DNA from: Thermocaproicibacter melissae
GTDB lineage: Bacteria > Bacillota > Clostridia > Oscillospirales > Acutalibacteraceae
DNA: 64,000 nucleotides
Assembly (NCBI RefSeq): GCF_024498295.1
Contig: NZ_CP101827.1
Coordinates: forward strand, 1,492,001-1,556,000
Direction of reading: 5' to 3'
The notes beneath the pieces are model-generated. The model searched no databases. It worked only from the letters and a program-made list of their open reading frames with translations, and was not told the DNA's origin. Each line of letters opens with the position of its first letter. The first letter of the stretch is position 1. Made by a program: the position numbers and the translations under genes. Shown here in pieces: positions 8,663-17,306 of the stretch.

Positions 8663-10137
8663 TCGGAGTTCCTTTCTTTCTGTTCAGCCTTTTCCTGCAC
8701 ATTGTCTTCCAGTTTTTTGAACGTCGGGATTCGGATGGTTACAACCGTTCCCACATTTTCGTGGCTGTCAATTTCCAAGCTGCCGGAATGCAGCGTCATA
8801 ATTTCATCTGCAAGGGCAAGGCCAATGCCGGAGCCTCGCACTGTCTGGTTTGCCTTGTAGAATTTCTTCTTCACATTCGGCAGATGTTCCGTCGGAATTC
8901 CGCAGCCGTCGTCAGCGATGGTCACGCGGATGAAGCCGTCCTCTTCCGCGGCGTCCACATTGATGGTGCCGCCCGACTGCGTGTATTTCAGGGCGTTGTC
9001 AAGCACGTTCACAAACACCTGCCGCAGACGGTTGATGTCGCCGAGCACGGGAGGCAGCATGGCGGGTTCGTCATACACAAGGAATTTTCCTTCGTTGCGC
9101 GCACGCTCGCTGAACATATAGACTGCGGCCCCAAGTTCGGCAAGAAGGTCGATGCGGTCCATCGTCAGCGTCATGCGGCCGCTCTGCATACGGGAAAAGT
9201 CAAGCAGTTCCTCCACAATGCCGGAAAGGCGTTCTGTCTCGCTTACAATGATACCCATACCGCGCTGAAAGGTAGCGGGGTCAGTCTCCCCGGACTGAAT
9301 TGTTTCCGCCCAGCCCTTGATGGCGGTCAACGGCGTACGCAGCTCATGCGAAACCGAGGAGATGAAATCGTTCTTCATTTTCTCGTTCTGCCCGAGTTCC
9401 TCCGCCATGTTGTTGATGGTGTCGCACAAATCGCCGAGCTCGTCGTTGGTTGTTTTCACAACGCGGGTCTTAAAATCGCCCTGCGCAATCAGCTTTGCCG
9501 TGGCACCGATCTGGCGAATCGGCGTGAGAATGGAACGGATGAAATAATGGCTGGAAACGAACACAAAGAGAAGCACAATGGCGCCCGAAAGCATCAGTGC
9601 GCCAACAATGGTGAAAATCTGCCGGTCGGCTTCCGTGAGCGACACCACATAACGGATGGCTCCTACGGGCGACCCGAGTTCATTGCGGATTACCCGCGTC
9701 ACCGCCATGACGCGTTCTCCGCTTTTGAGTGTTCCTGTCCATGAGCCGTAGTCATTCACGCTCTGCAGCGCTTCGCGATAATCGGGAATATCCTCGTTCT
9801 GGTCAGGCGTAAAGCCGATGGAAGTCGCAATAACTTTCCCGCTCGGGCTGATGACCATAAGTTCCATGCTCTCTTTGTTTGGGAAATTTTCAACATAACT
9901 GCGCGCAGCGGTGATAAACTCCAGCTCGGATTTCCTTCCGAAGCTGGAAAAAACATTGGTCAGTTCATCGGAACGGCCGTTGAGCGCAGACTGAATACCG
10001 TTGTAAACATAGCCTTGCACAGCGAAGGAAAGCGCGGCAACCAAAATAATGATAATCAGCAGCAGAATTCCCACGCTGTTCGTAATCCACCGGCGGGCAA
10101 TACTCGTTTTCGCCGCTCCGTTGTTCTTGGTTTCCAT
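8659..10137 (-). CDS. Membrane sensor histidine kinase
   Basis: A 492-residue sensor kinase of two-component type. Residues 21-43 form a first membrane segment, about 130 residues of extracellular PAS/Cache-like sensor follow, and a second membrane segment lies at about 175-197. Then come a HAMP linker, a HisKA domain with SHELRTP carrying the phospho-acceptor His264, and an HATPase with N-box VNVLDNALKYT, G1 box DDGCGIP and G2 box GSGIGLALA. It partners the response regulator encoded 49 bp upstream. The signal is unknown; the neighbouring lipoprotein may take part. The stop overlaps the DUF1385 start. Confidence 0.95.
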   Translation of the reverse strand: METKNNGAAKTSIARRWITNSVGILLLIIIILVAALSFAVQGYVYNGIQSALNGRSDELTNVFSSFGRKSELEFITAARSYVENFPNKESMELMVISPSGKVIATSIGFTPDQNEDIPDYREALQSVNDYGSWTGTLKSGERVMAVTRVIRNELGSPVGAIRYVVSLTEADRQIFTIVGALMLSGAIVLLFVFVSSHYFIRSILTPIRQIGATAKLIAQGDFKTRVVKTTNDELGDLCDTINNMAEELGQNEKMKNDFISSVSHELRTPLTAIKGWAETIQSGETDPATFQRGMGIIVSETERLSGIVEELLDFSRMQSGRMTLTMDRIDLLAELGAAVYMFSERARNEGKFLVYDEPAMLPPVLGDINRLRQVFVNVLDNALKYTQSGGTINVDAAEEDGFIRVTIADDGCGIPTEHLPNVKKKFYKANQTVRGSGIGLALADEIMTLHSGSLEIDSHENVGTVVTIRIPTFKKLEDNVQEKAEQKERNSE

Positions 10138-10186
10138 ACCGCGGTTTCCTCCTTTCTCTATGCTTCAAGCGCAGGCGTCGGAAAGC

Positions 10187-10891
10187 TCAGCTTTCCCACT
10201 TGTAGCCGAGTCCCCACACGGTGACGATGTGCTTTGGGCTGGACGGATCGTCCTCCACCTTCATGCGCAGGCGGCGGATATTCACATCTACGATTTTTTC
10301 TTCCCCGCAGTAGGATTCTCCCCACACATGGCGGAGAATATCGGTGCGGTCAAGCGCAGTTCCCGGGGAAGAGAAGAAATACTCCATAATCTGAAACTCC
10401 ACCTGCGTCAGTTCCACAGGCTGGCCGTTCTTAAGGAGCGTACGGTTGCGAAGATTCAACACAAAATCGCCGGAACGAATTTCCTCGCGGAAATTGTTTT
10501 GGGTGCGCATCTGTTCGAGCGCAACACGGCGGTAAACGGCGTCTACGCGCGCCACCAGCTCACTCGGGCTGAACGGCTTTGTCACATAGTCGTCGGCACC
10601 CATCATCAAGCCGCCGACTTTATCCATCTCTTGTGTTTTTGCTGTGAGCATGATAATGCCGATGGAGTTGCTGCGGCGCCGAAGCTCTTTGCATACGGCA
10701 AGGCCGTCGTTCTGGCCGGGCATCATAATGTCTAGCACCGCAATGTCGATTTTATCGCCCTCGCGGTCGTAGATTTCCAGTGCCTCGTCGCCGTTACTCG
10801 CCTCAAGCGTCTCATACCCTGCGCGCTTCAAATTGATGACAACAAATTCTCGGATGGTCTGTTCATCCTCTGCAACCAGGATTGTTTTCAA
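10187..10891 (-). CDS. OmpR-family response regulator
   Basis: A 234-residue response regulator. The receiver domain has the acidic pair in VAEDE, the phospho-acceptor Asp54 in AVLDIMMPG and the conserved lysine in YVTKPF; the C-terminal half is a winged-helix OmpR/PhoB DNA-binding domain with VEFQIMEYF and WGLGYKWE. I chose the TTG at 10891 because GGAGGGGG lies just five bases before it; the in-frame ATG at 10906 would put that Shine-Dalgarno inside the coding region and has none of its own. It is coded between the lipoprotein gene and the kinase and probably regulates this operon or envelope genes. Confidence 0.93.
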   Translation of the reverse strand: MKTILVAEDEQTIREFVVINLKRAGYETLEASNGDEALEIYDREGDKIDIAVLDIMMPGQNDGLAVCKELRRRSNSIGIIMLTAKTQEMDKVGGLMMGADDYVTKPFSPSELVARVDAVYRRVALEQMRTQNNFREEIRSGDFVLNLRNRTLLKNGQPVELTQVEFQIMEYFFSSPGTALDRTDILRHVWGESYCGEEKIVDVNIRRLRMKVEDDPSSPKHIVTVWGLGYKWES

Positions 10892-10910
10892 GTGTTCCCC
10901 CTCCATTTGC

Positions 10911-12260
10911 TCAATCTTGCCAAATCGGTTGAAATGCTTCCTCTACTTCTGCTTTCGTCAGGGAAAGCTCATCGTCCGGCTGAATGTTCCGCGCCGCATA
11001 AACCAAACTTCCCGTGGAATACAAGGAAAAATATCCGGACTTCTCGCCGATACTGCTCCATTCCTTTTTGGAGAATGCACGGATCCTTAGCAGCTCATTT
11101 CCAATCGTGCCTCCGGTCCCGTTTCCCGCAGCGTTCCACTTGTAAAACGAAAATGAACGCGTTGACGGATCAAGCTTCGTCGTCACCTTGCCGCGCCACA
11201 TATCCGGTATGGAAAACGAGTAGCCGTCTGTCTCGTTGATTACCATACTCATCACGCGCACGAACGTATTGTTCTCTGTGTCATACCGGTGCCAGGTTGT
11301 CATAAAATCCGCCCCATCCGTTGTTGAAGTGGTGTAGCCCGGCATCAGGGTAACAAACGGAATCTCTATGATTTTATCGTTGTTCACATCTCTGGAAACA
11401 ACGGAGGTATTGCGCGTGGTACTCTTTGCCGTCTTGGTGATTATGTCATAAAATGGGGCGACCAGCATCTTTTGTTTCTTGTCCCAGTAAATCACTTCTG
11501 TCTCCATGGTGTTTGAGGCTTTGATGCCATCCAGAACAACGCCGTTCTGGTTTTCATCGAGTAGGCCGGTCTTTACCGAAGCATAGCGCGTTACGCCGGA
11601 ATCCAACGGCGCAGTGCCGAGCACCTCTATGTTGCCGTCGGTAACACGGATAAGGCGCGCCACCGCAGGCTGTGCGCCGACCGTAACACAAGCGGTGAAA
11701 ATCTCGCAGCGCCCGTCGCCGACAAAATCCATAACCTCCATTTCGGAGTAGTTCTGGTTCAGTTTTAGCTCGTTCATTCTGCCGTTCTGATAATAGTAAA
11801 CAAAGATTGTGCTGTTGTTGTTAAGGCTGTTTCCCCAGCCGACAATTGTTTCGTCCCGTCCGTCGCCGTCCAAATCACCGAAGCAGACGCGTTCCACCTC
11901 AGAGGCCTGATTGTGGAAGCTGCCGACAATTTTCCATTCGCCTTCGGTTTTTTGCATGAACACAACGTTAATGACGGTAGGCTCGTCATCTTTCTGGTAA
12001 AACGCGACTGCCGCGTCGGAATCTGCCGCCCCCACAGGATGCTCGAGAATGGCAGAGCGGTTGTCTCCAGCCGCCGGGTACTTCAGGGTGTAATCGCCGC
12101 CCGCAGTTTTGTCCAGAAGATTTTGAATGTCCGCCTCATTGGCGCCGGTCGGTTTCGGGGCATGCATCAGCGCACCGGCATCGAGGCCGGCAAAAGAACA
12201 GCCGGAAAGCATCGTAGCCAAGGCAACGACAATTGCCAAAAGTGCTGCTTTTCGCTTCAT
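10911..12260 (-). CDS. Lipoprotein with FG-GAP/VCBS-like repeats
   Basis: A 449-residue exported lipoprotein: a basic start, hydrophobic core and lipobox LSGC place the lipidated cysteine at residue 21. The mature part contains calcium-site-like stretches such as FGDLDGDGRDETIVGWG and MDFVGDGRCEIF, spaced as in FG-GAP/VCBS beta-propeller repeats. It is the first gene of a run of five minus-strand genes with small gaps or overlaps, ahead of a response regulator and kinase. That position suggests a surface sensor or a target of the two-component system, but no function is established. Confidence 0.8.
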   Translation of the reverse strand: MKRKAALLAIVVALATMLSGCSFAGLDAGALMHAPKPTGANEADIQNLLDKTAGGDYTLKYPAAGDNRSAILEHPVGAADSDAAVAFYQKDDEPTVINVVFMQKTEGEWKIVGSFHNQASEVERVCFGDLDGDGRDETIVGWGNSLNNNSTIFVYYYQNGRMNELKLNQNYSEMEVMDFVGDGRCEIFTACVTVGAQPAVARLIRVTDGNIEVLGTAPLDSGVTRYASVKTGLLDENQNGVVLDGIKASNTMETEVIYWDKKQKMLVAPFYDIITKTAKSTTRNTSVVSRDVNNDKIIEIPFVTLMPGYTTSTTDGADFMTTWHRYDTENNTFVRVMSMVINETDGYSFSIPDMWRGKVTTKLDPSTRSFSFYKWNAAGNGTGGTIGNELLRIRAFSKKEWSSIGEKSGYFSLYSTGSLVYAARNIQPDDELSLTKAEVEEAFQPIWQD

Positions 12261-12368
12261 GTCAATCCTCTTCCTTTCCCCGCACCGGGCCTTTCTATAT
12301 ACACAGTCATTATAGCATTGTTAACTTCAAAAGAACAGTTTCAAATCTGTAACTCGCACGGGCAGCAA

Positions 12369-12408
12369 AAAAGGCCCGGCGGAAGGAAAACCTCCTTTCC
12401 GTCGGGTC
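12369..12408 (-). terminator. Intrinsic terminator after the M14 peptidase gene
   Basis: On the minus strand GACCCGACGGAAAGGA pairs with TCCTTCCGCCGGGCC across a short loop and is followed by six T residues. It lies 35 bp past the stop of the gene at 12443. Confidence 0.8.
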
Positions 12409-12442
12409 TTTATTGTTTCCTGTAAGGTATCTTCCAGTCTGC

Positions 12443-13723
12443 TCAAACGGTGGCGGCGTAGAGAAGCATTCCCTGATTCTCGGCATAAATCTGCGGAAAC
12501 TGGGAAATTGGCAGCGGATTCTTCCCTTCGCCGACTTCGATTGTATAGCCTGGGCGCCGGAAATCCTGAATGAACCAATCCTTGTAGCCTGCATAGGACG
12601 CAACGCCCGTCGCCTCATCCAGCGCATACCCGCTGATGCGCGACAGGCTCTCGCCGATTGTTCTTGCCTCGGCGGGCGCAAGGTTCTGGAAATTCCAATA
12701 GATGACGCGGCCCTGCGCATGGTAGGCCATCACAAGGCGCAGGTCGTGGCTTCTGGTAAAGGAAACCATTGCGCGCGTCTCGGGTTCGGAAACAGGGTAT
12801 GGCCCCGAATAGCGCGTCGGCCCCGGGCCGGTGATGCCAAGTTCCGCTTCTGCCTGCTTCGATTCCATCCACCCGGCGTTGTAGTTGTGGTTGAGGTCTA
12901 CGCCGCGGATATTTGCCTGCCAATCATTGGAGAAATTCATGCTTCCGCCGTTCCAGCGGATCAAACGGTCGCGGTACGGGTTAGAAGGAGAAAGGCCGTT
13001 GATAACAAGGTCGACGCCGTCCGGGTTGACCATGGGTATAATCCAAATGGTGCACTCATTCCACAGTTCGCGTACGTCATACCCTCCAAGCTGCCTCCGA
13101 AGGGCGTAGGCTTTCAGGTATTCCTCCGCAAATTTCATCAGCACCGGCGAAGTAATCCACTCCAGCGCATGGTGGGCGGCATTGTAAGAGACCTGACGCT
13201 CCCCGATACCAAGGCGCAGCACATAAAGCGTTCTCCCCAAGACGCTCGCGCCGATGGTGGCGACGCGCAGGAACGGATAGCGTCCTTTCAGTCCTTGAAC
13301 GTTCCGGCTGAGAATATCATAGGAATACGGGACATCCTGTGCAATAACATCGTATGAATAAGGGACGTTCAGCCGCATGCCGGGCATGAGATTTTCCGGA
13401 AGCACACCGGGGTTTGCCGCCTGCAGAAGCGCGGGGTCTGAGCCGAACCTGCTCGCAATGCTGTAGAAGGTATCGCCCCTCTGGACTGTATAGATGTCAT
13501 AGCCGAGCAGATATCTTCCGAGGATTCTCCATGTCATCGGCCCGATGATTCCGTCCGGTACCAGCCCAAATCTCCTCTGAAACTCCTGTACGGCTTTCTG
13601 CGTCTGCGTGCCGAACTTGCCGTCCACCGCACCGGGGTCAATGCCAATGCGTTTTAAAATGGACTGTACTTCCGCCACATCATTCCCTTCGGAACCGATT
13701 CTTAGTACTCTCAACTGCTCCAC
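12443..13723 (-). CDS. Peptidoglycan-binding, LysM and M14 carboxypeptidase protein
   Basis: A 426-residue three-domain cell-wall enzyme. Residues 1-70 form a PG_binding_1 domain (LRIGSEGNDVAEVQSIL, DGKFGTQTQKAVQEFQ); about 75-125 is a LysM (YTVQRGDTFYSIASRFG); the rest is an M14 zinc peptidase with the HxxE zinc pair in HHALEW, the third histidine in AYHAQG and the catalytic glutamate in YTIEVGEG. Similar proteins (YqgT type, gamma-D-glutamyl-diamino acid endopeptidase I) cut peptide stems, often in sporulation or spore germination. No signal peptide is visible, as in those relatives. It is a single gene with its own terminator. Confidence 0.88.
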   Translation of the reverse strand: MEQLRVLRIGSEGNDVAEVQSILKRIGIDPGAVDGKFGTQTQKAVQEFQRRFGLVPDGIIGPMTWRILGRYLLGYDIYTVQRGDTFYSIASRFGSDPALLQAANPGVLPENLMPGMRLNVPYSYDVIAQDVPYSYDILSRNVQGLKGRYPFLRVATIGASVLGRTLYVLRLGIGERQVSYNAAHHALEWITSPVLMKFAEEYLKAYALRRQLGGYDVRELWNECTIWIIPMVNPDGVDLVINGLSPSNPYRDRLIRWNGGSMNFSNDWQANIRGVDLNHNYNAGWMESKQAEAELGITGPGPTRYSGPYPVSEPETRAMVSFTRSHDLRLVMAYHAQGRVIYWNFQNLAPAEARTIGESLSRISGYALDEATGVASYAGYKDWFIQDFRRPGYTIEVGEGKNPLPISQFPQIYAENQGMLLYAATV

Positions 13724-13860
13724 CCCCGCCGAATTCCTTCACCCAAATCTGTATGATTTTCGTGCAGGGAATATGCCCCAGTGTTGACAAATATGCGCCA
13801 TTCGTTCCAAAATGGGAATGGCGAAATTTGTTGTTTTCCTGCTAAATTTGCCGAAAGCAT

Positions 13861-13887
13861 TAAGGATTATGGAAAATCTGCCGATAA
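13861..13887 (+). promoter_or_regulatory. Sigma-D (sigma-28) type promoter for motAB
   Basis: TAAG (13861-13864), exactly 15 bases, then GCCGATAA (13880-13887). This matches the flagellar/motility promoter consensus (TAAA, about 15 bases, GCCGATAW) and lies 190 bp ahead of motA. Confidence 0.7.
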
Positions 13888-13942
13888 ATTAAATGTGATT
13901 TATCGAAAAATGCTTTGACACGAATGAAAATTCGGCTGCGTC

Positions 13943-13972
13943 TTGATTTCTACATACTGTCCTCAGTATGAT
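13943..13972 (+). promoter_or_regulatory. Possible sigma-A promoter for motAB
   Basis: TTGATT, an 18-bp spacer and TATGAT lie 105 bp ahead of motA. It could give basal expression besides the sigma-D type promoter. The rest of the 350-bp gap holds nothing else I recognise. Confidence 0.4.
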
Positions 13973-14076
13973 AAAACTATTGCCTTAAAGTGATAAATTC
14001 TGACACAAGCCTCTCTTTTTCGTTTGATTTCGTGTCATTTCATGCGTTCAACTTGGCTGGGAGGGATTTTTTTCAA

Positions 14077-14889
14077 ATGGATATTTCAACAATAGTCGGT
14101 CTTCTTGTTTCCATCGGTGGCATCATTGCAGGTTATTTGTTAGATGGCGGTGAAGTCAATGCACTGATTCGACTTTCGCCGTTTCTCGTTGTTGTCGTCG
14201 GCACCATCGGTGTCGTTATCACATCCTTCGGTCTGGTCGATGTAGGAAATGCGGTAAAATCTCTGTTTGCGAGCTACAATCCCAAAAACAAGCCTGACCC
14301 TGAGGCCTTGATTAAAAAAATCTGCGACCTTGCCGACCTCTGCCGTTCACAAGGACTTCTTCAGCTGCAGTCCAGACTGAACGATTCTGACCTGAACCAT
14401 GAAAACTACCTTATGCTGAAAGAAGCCATGATTCTGGCAACCGATATTAAGAACACCGAAACCATGCAGGAAACACTCCAGGCAGATATTGCAAGCTACA
14501 CACAGAAAAAGCAGCTTGAAATCGACATTTTCGTCGAAGCGGGCGGCTATTCGCCAACCCTTGGCATCATCGGTACGGTCGTTGGCCTTGTGCAGGTGCT
14601 TTCGACCATAGATGTCAACGCTTCCACCGCAGCATTGACAACCGGCATCGCCTCTGCGTTCATTGCTACTTTGTACGGTATTTTCTTTGCTAATGTCGTT
14701 TACCTCCCGGCCGCCAACCACCTGAAAACCTGCCTGAAACGTCAGCTCGTCTTCCGCGATATGATTGTGGACGGTATGTGCATGCTGGCAAGCGGCGAAA
14801 GTTCGCGTAACATTGAAAACAAACTCGCACTGTATTACCACGCCTTCCCGAATTGTGAAGACAAGTATAAGGCAGGAATTGAAAACTGA
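14077..14889 (+). CDS. motA: Flagellar motor stator protein MotA
   Basis: MotA is the inner-membrane stator subunit that, with MotB, turns ion flow into flagellar torque. The 270-residue protein has membrane segments near residues 4-20 and 31-50, a large cytoplasmic loop, and the conserved C-terminal pair of segments beginning with AGGYSPTLGIIGTVVGLVQVL, the MotA/TolQ/ExbB core. The frame is open for 29 more codons upstream, but the ATG at 14077 has GGGAGGG before it and starts MDISTIVGLLVS, typical for MotA. The gene heads motAB behind a sigma-D type promoter. No other flagellar genes are in the window. Confidence 0.95.
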   Translation: MDISTIVGLLVSIGGIIAGYLLDGGEVNALIRLSPFLVVVVGTIGVVITSFGLVDVGNAVKSLFASYNPKNKPDPEALIKKICDLADLCRSQGLLQLQSRLNDSDLNHENYLMLKEAMILATDIKNTETMQETLQADIASYTQKKQLEIDIFVEAGGYSPTLGIIGTVVGLVQVLSTIDVNASTAALTTGIASAFIATLYGIFFANVVYLPAANHLKTCLKRQLVFRDMIVDGMCMLASGESSRNIENKLALYYHAFPNCEDKYKAGIEN

Positions 14890-14907
14890 CCGGAAGTGAT
14901 TGAAAGA

Positions 14908-15786
14908 ATGAAAAAGAAACATGCGCCGAAGGATGAACCTACCAATGGCAACAGGTGGTTTTTAACCTACTCCGATATGATCACCCTTCTGCTGGCACTT
15001 TTCATCATGATGTACTCCATCAGCAATGTTGATGCGGAAAAGTACAGGAAGTTAGCTGCGAATTTCCACACCGCCTTTGGCACAGGGACAGGGATGGGTA
15101 CCGGCAGCGGAACAGGCAGCGGAACTGGAAACGCATTTTACTACATTCCCGGCGTTACGACGACTTCTTCCACCAGCAGTACCGGATTCGGAGGCGTCGG
15201 AACCGCTGAGAACAACGCACTTACGGAAATTTACGTTATCCTGCAGAATTACATCAAAGCCAATGGCCTTGAAAATGAAATTGAAGTAAAAGACACCGGC
15301 GAGCTCGTCCAGATTCACCTAAAAGATGTCGTCCTTTTCAAACCAAACAGCGCAACCATGCTGGAAAGCAGCAAACCAATTATAAAAGAGATAAGCTCGG
15401 CGCTCGCAAAGGTCTACGACCGTGTTGACCACATCACAATCAGCGGACATACGGCGGATGTTGTCGTCGACCCGAAGAACAGCGACAAGCTTTCTTGGGA
15501 ACTTTCCACACAGCGCGCCGTTACGGTGCTGAACGAGCTGGTAAGCAACGGGCTTGACCAGCACAAGCTCTCGATTCAGGGGTATGCGCACTTTGACCCC
15601 ATTGCAACAAACAGCACCGAAGAAGGGCGTTCAAAGAACCGCCGTGTTGAAATCTCGATTTATAAAAACGCCGTTTTGGGTGTTGGCGCAACCGGCCGCG
15701 ACAAGGCAACGCTCGCTTCTTCTGAGCCGGAATCGTCCACGTCTTCCCAGTCTGCCTCCACCTCTGCGGCAGCGGCGGAGCATTAA
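14908..15786 (+). CDS. motB: Flagellar motor stator protein MotB
   Basis: MotB anchors the stator to peptidoglycan and carries the ion-binding aspartate. The 292-residue protein has one N-terminal membrane segment (YSDMITLLLALFIMMYS) with the critical Asp23, a flexible linker, and a C-terminal OmpA-like domain with FKPNSATML, ISGHTADV, LSTQRAVTVLNELV and RSKNRRVEI. The linker contains a run of Gly-Thr/Gly-Ser pairs near residues 57-75, and the tail is rich in Ser/Ala/Thr. I chose ATG 14908, 11 bases after GGAAG; a GTG at 14896 would have no spacing to that site. It follows motA by 18 bp. Confidence 0.93.
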   Translation: MKKKHAPKDEPTNGNRWFLTYSDMITLLLALFIMMYSISNVDAEKYRKLAANFHTAFGTGTGMGTGSGTGSGTGNAFYYIPGVTTTSSTSSTGFGGVGTAENNALTEIYVILQNYIKANGLENEIEVKDTGELVQIHLKDVVLFKPNSATMLESSKPIIKEISSALAKVYDRVDHITISGHTADVVVDPKNSDKLSWELSTQRAVTVLNELVSNGLDQHKLSIQGYAHFDPIATNSTEEGRSKNRRVEISIYKNAVLGVGATGRDKATLASSEPESSTSSQSASTSAAAAEH

Positions 15787-15805
15787 CCTTATAAAAAAGA
15801 AGGAA

Positions 15806-15831
15806 GCCTCGGCAATTGCCGAGGCTTTTTT
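15806..15831 (+). terminator. Intrinsic terminator after motB
   Basis: A perfect 10-bp stem (GCCTCGGCAA/TTGCCGAGGC) followed by six T residues, 19 bp after the motB stop. Confidence 0.93.
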
Positions 15832-16500
15832 GACGGAGCATTCGGTAAGCATCCACTGCGCCGAATATTCGGAAACAAGAAGAGGCTCCAGCGTTCGCCG
15901 GAGCCGCCCTAGTTTTATTGGTTTTCATCCTGCGGAAACTATTTTCGCAGAACCAAATAAATCGCAATTACGAAAACATTGGTATCACCATATCAAGCTG
16001 TAATCAAAGGAATCTTCCACGTTGGCAACCCCGTCTCTGCCGCTTTTTCTTGGCGGTTTTCCCGCTTTGCTTCAAACCGAAGCGCGGTTTAGCTTTGTGG
16101 GATGCTCATACTGAATTCCTCAGAATTGCTTTTCTCAAATTGGTGATCTGCAACGGATTTCACTGTCTCCTTTATTTCAAAATTCAGGAAATTACAGGAG
16201 CGTTCTGTTTTGGACTCATTCCTTTCCGTTCAGATGAGTGAAATCACAGTCCAACAGACCAGCTGCGAACTGTGATGATTCTTCAGTGCCCATTGGACTC
16301 ACTCCCTCCTGCGAAAAGTTGGATTCTCGCCGGTGCGTCACACCGCCCGCCCATACGGTTCAGGGGAGACCTTACCATCATCTTTGGGCTGGGCCCGCAC
16401 CCTCTTCTCAAATCGTCCCTTTTCTCTTTTCTGGCTTAAGTATAAACCAAATTTCCGGAAATGTCAATAGAATTTTTCATAAAAAAAGAAAAATCTAGTA
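15832..16500. other. Gene-poor 670-bp stretch, possibly a structured RNA or small gene
   Basis: No protein-coding frame of normal length fits here. The stretch is GC-moderate rather than AT-rich like many spacers and carries several local inverted repeats (for example GGCTCC..GGAGCC at about 15886-15904 and CAAACCGAAGCGCGGTTT near 16073). On the minus strand a motif GA(G/A)TGAGTCCAA occurs twice, near 16305 and 16220. It does not match the conserved cores I know for RNase P, tmRNA, SRP, cobalamin, lysine or glycine riboswitches. A structured noncoding RNA or a small-protein gene is possible; nothing more can be said by eye. Confidence 0.35.
16216..16293 (-). CDS. Possible 25-residue small protein
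   Basis: On the minus strand an ATG with AGGAGG 11 bases upstream opens a 25-codon frame (starts MGTEESSQFAAG, ends HLNGKE) within the unexplained stretch. The ribosome site is good and the composition looks protein-like, but the frame is too short to be sure and I recognise no family. It may equally be part of a structured RNA. Confidence 0.25.
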   Translation of the reverse strand: MGTEESSQFAAGLLDCDFTHLNGKE

Positions 16501-16525
16501 CAACTTATACATGACAAATTTCCTG

Positions 16526-16554
16526 TTGACTTTATCCTGTCGGCACGATACAAT
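16526..16554 (+). promoter_or_regulatory. Sigma-A promoter of the DUF1292 gene
   Basis: TTGACT, 17-bp spacer, TACAAT: a near-consensus promoter 50 bp ahead of the DUF1292 start. It may also feed the 6S RNA downstream. Confidence 0.75.
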
Positions 16555-16604
16555 AATACCGTTCCAAGTGTTACCCACACTAATGATTAAGGAGAATTAG
16601 CCCA

Positions 16605-16934
16605 ATGTATGATGATTTCGGAGCGGATCTGCTCACTCTGGTCGATGACGAGGGCAAAGAGCATGAATTTGAAATTCTCGATGTGATTGACAACGAGGAC
16701 GGGTGCTTCTATGCACTCCTTCCAACTTATGACGATCCGCAGAAGGAAGTCGAATCACGGGGCTCCTACTATATTTTTGAAGCAATCGAGGAAGACGGAG
16801 AGCAGCAGCTTGCCGAAGTGGAAGATGAAGAGCTGCTGGAGAAACTCGCCAAACAGTTTGAGGCTCGTTTTGAAGAATTTTTCGGCGACGACGAAGAAGA
16901 TGACGAAAGCAACGACGGCAGCGAGGAAAATTAA
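16605..16934 (+). CDS. DUF1292 family acidic protein
   Basis: A 109-residue, strongly acidic protein of the DUF1292 family, common in Firmicutes (YrzB-like) and of unknown function. Family wording is visible in LVDDEGKEHEFEILDV near the start and YYIFEAIEEDGEQQLAEVEDEEL in the middle; the last 20 residues are almost all Asp/Glu. It starts with an ATG behind AAGGAGAATTAG and has its own good promoter. It stands alone between the unexplained stretch and the 6S RNA. Confidence 0.85.
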   Translation: MYDDFGADLLTLVDDEGKEHEFEILDVIDNEDGCFYALLPTYDDPQKEVESRGSYYIFEAIEEDGEQQLAEVEDEELLEKLAKQFEARFEEFFGDDEEDDESNDGSEEN

Positions 16935-16945
16935 TCCGTTTTCTT

Positions 16946-17127
16946 CCTGCCTGGTGCGCGGACTAGTGTATCAATAACCCTACAAACTATCATCGGGAGC
17001 TTAGCTCCGGCGGTGGACCTCAGACCTCCCGGCTTTTGCCGGACGAAGGGAGTACGAAGCCGTTGGGCGGGCACCCACCTGCTTTGTCGTAGGCAGGTTA
17101 TTTGACACTTTACGGCCAGGCGGGGCT
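16946..17127 (+). ncRNA. ssrS: 6S RNA
   Basis: 6S RNA imitates an open promoter and binds the housekeeping RNA polymerase in slow growth. Three features show it. First, a long closing stem: GCCTGG (16949) pairs with CCAGGC (17116-17121), and GTGTATCAATAACC with GGTTATTTGACAC. Second, a central region with a 3' side hairpin CCTGC..GCAGG, where the transcription bubble mimic should be. Third, an apical arm with ACCTCCCGGC, a TTTT loop, GCCGG and GGGAG. The total length of about 180 nt is standard. A terminator follows at once. I call it from the overall shape and from wording I associate with clostridial 6S RNAs, not from a covariance search. Confidence 0.72.
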
Positions 17128-17141
17128 TATTTCAAACATCC

Positions 17142-17180
17142 AGCGCCTTCAAACCAAAAACGGTTTGAAGGTGCTTTTTT
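17142..17180 (+). terminator. Intrinsic terminator after 6S RNA
   Basis: A 14-bp stem (AGCGCCTTCAAACC/GGTTTGAAGGTGCT, one G.U pair) with an AAAAAC loop and a run of T residues. Confidence 0.92.
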
Positions 17181-17306
17181 ATGCGACAAACTGGGTTTTT
17201 GGCATGCTTTTCCGACCGGCTGCAAATCGTGCAGATTTTGCTCGAATATGGTAAGATATACGCAAGGCAGGCGGCTGGACTGATACCTGCCCGAGAGGAG
17301 AACAAA

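Noticed and set aside
8644-9744. A 366-codon plus-strand frame antisense to the histidine kinase
   Set aside because: Shadow frame; no family wording, and no ribosome site.
16320-16345. GTGCGTCACACCGCCCGCCC resembling the 3' end of 16S rRNA
   Set aside because: Only about ten bases agree with the rRNA sequence and nothing around them does; taken as chance.
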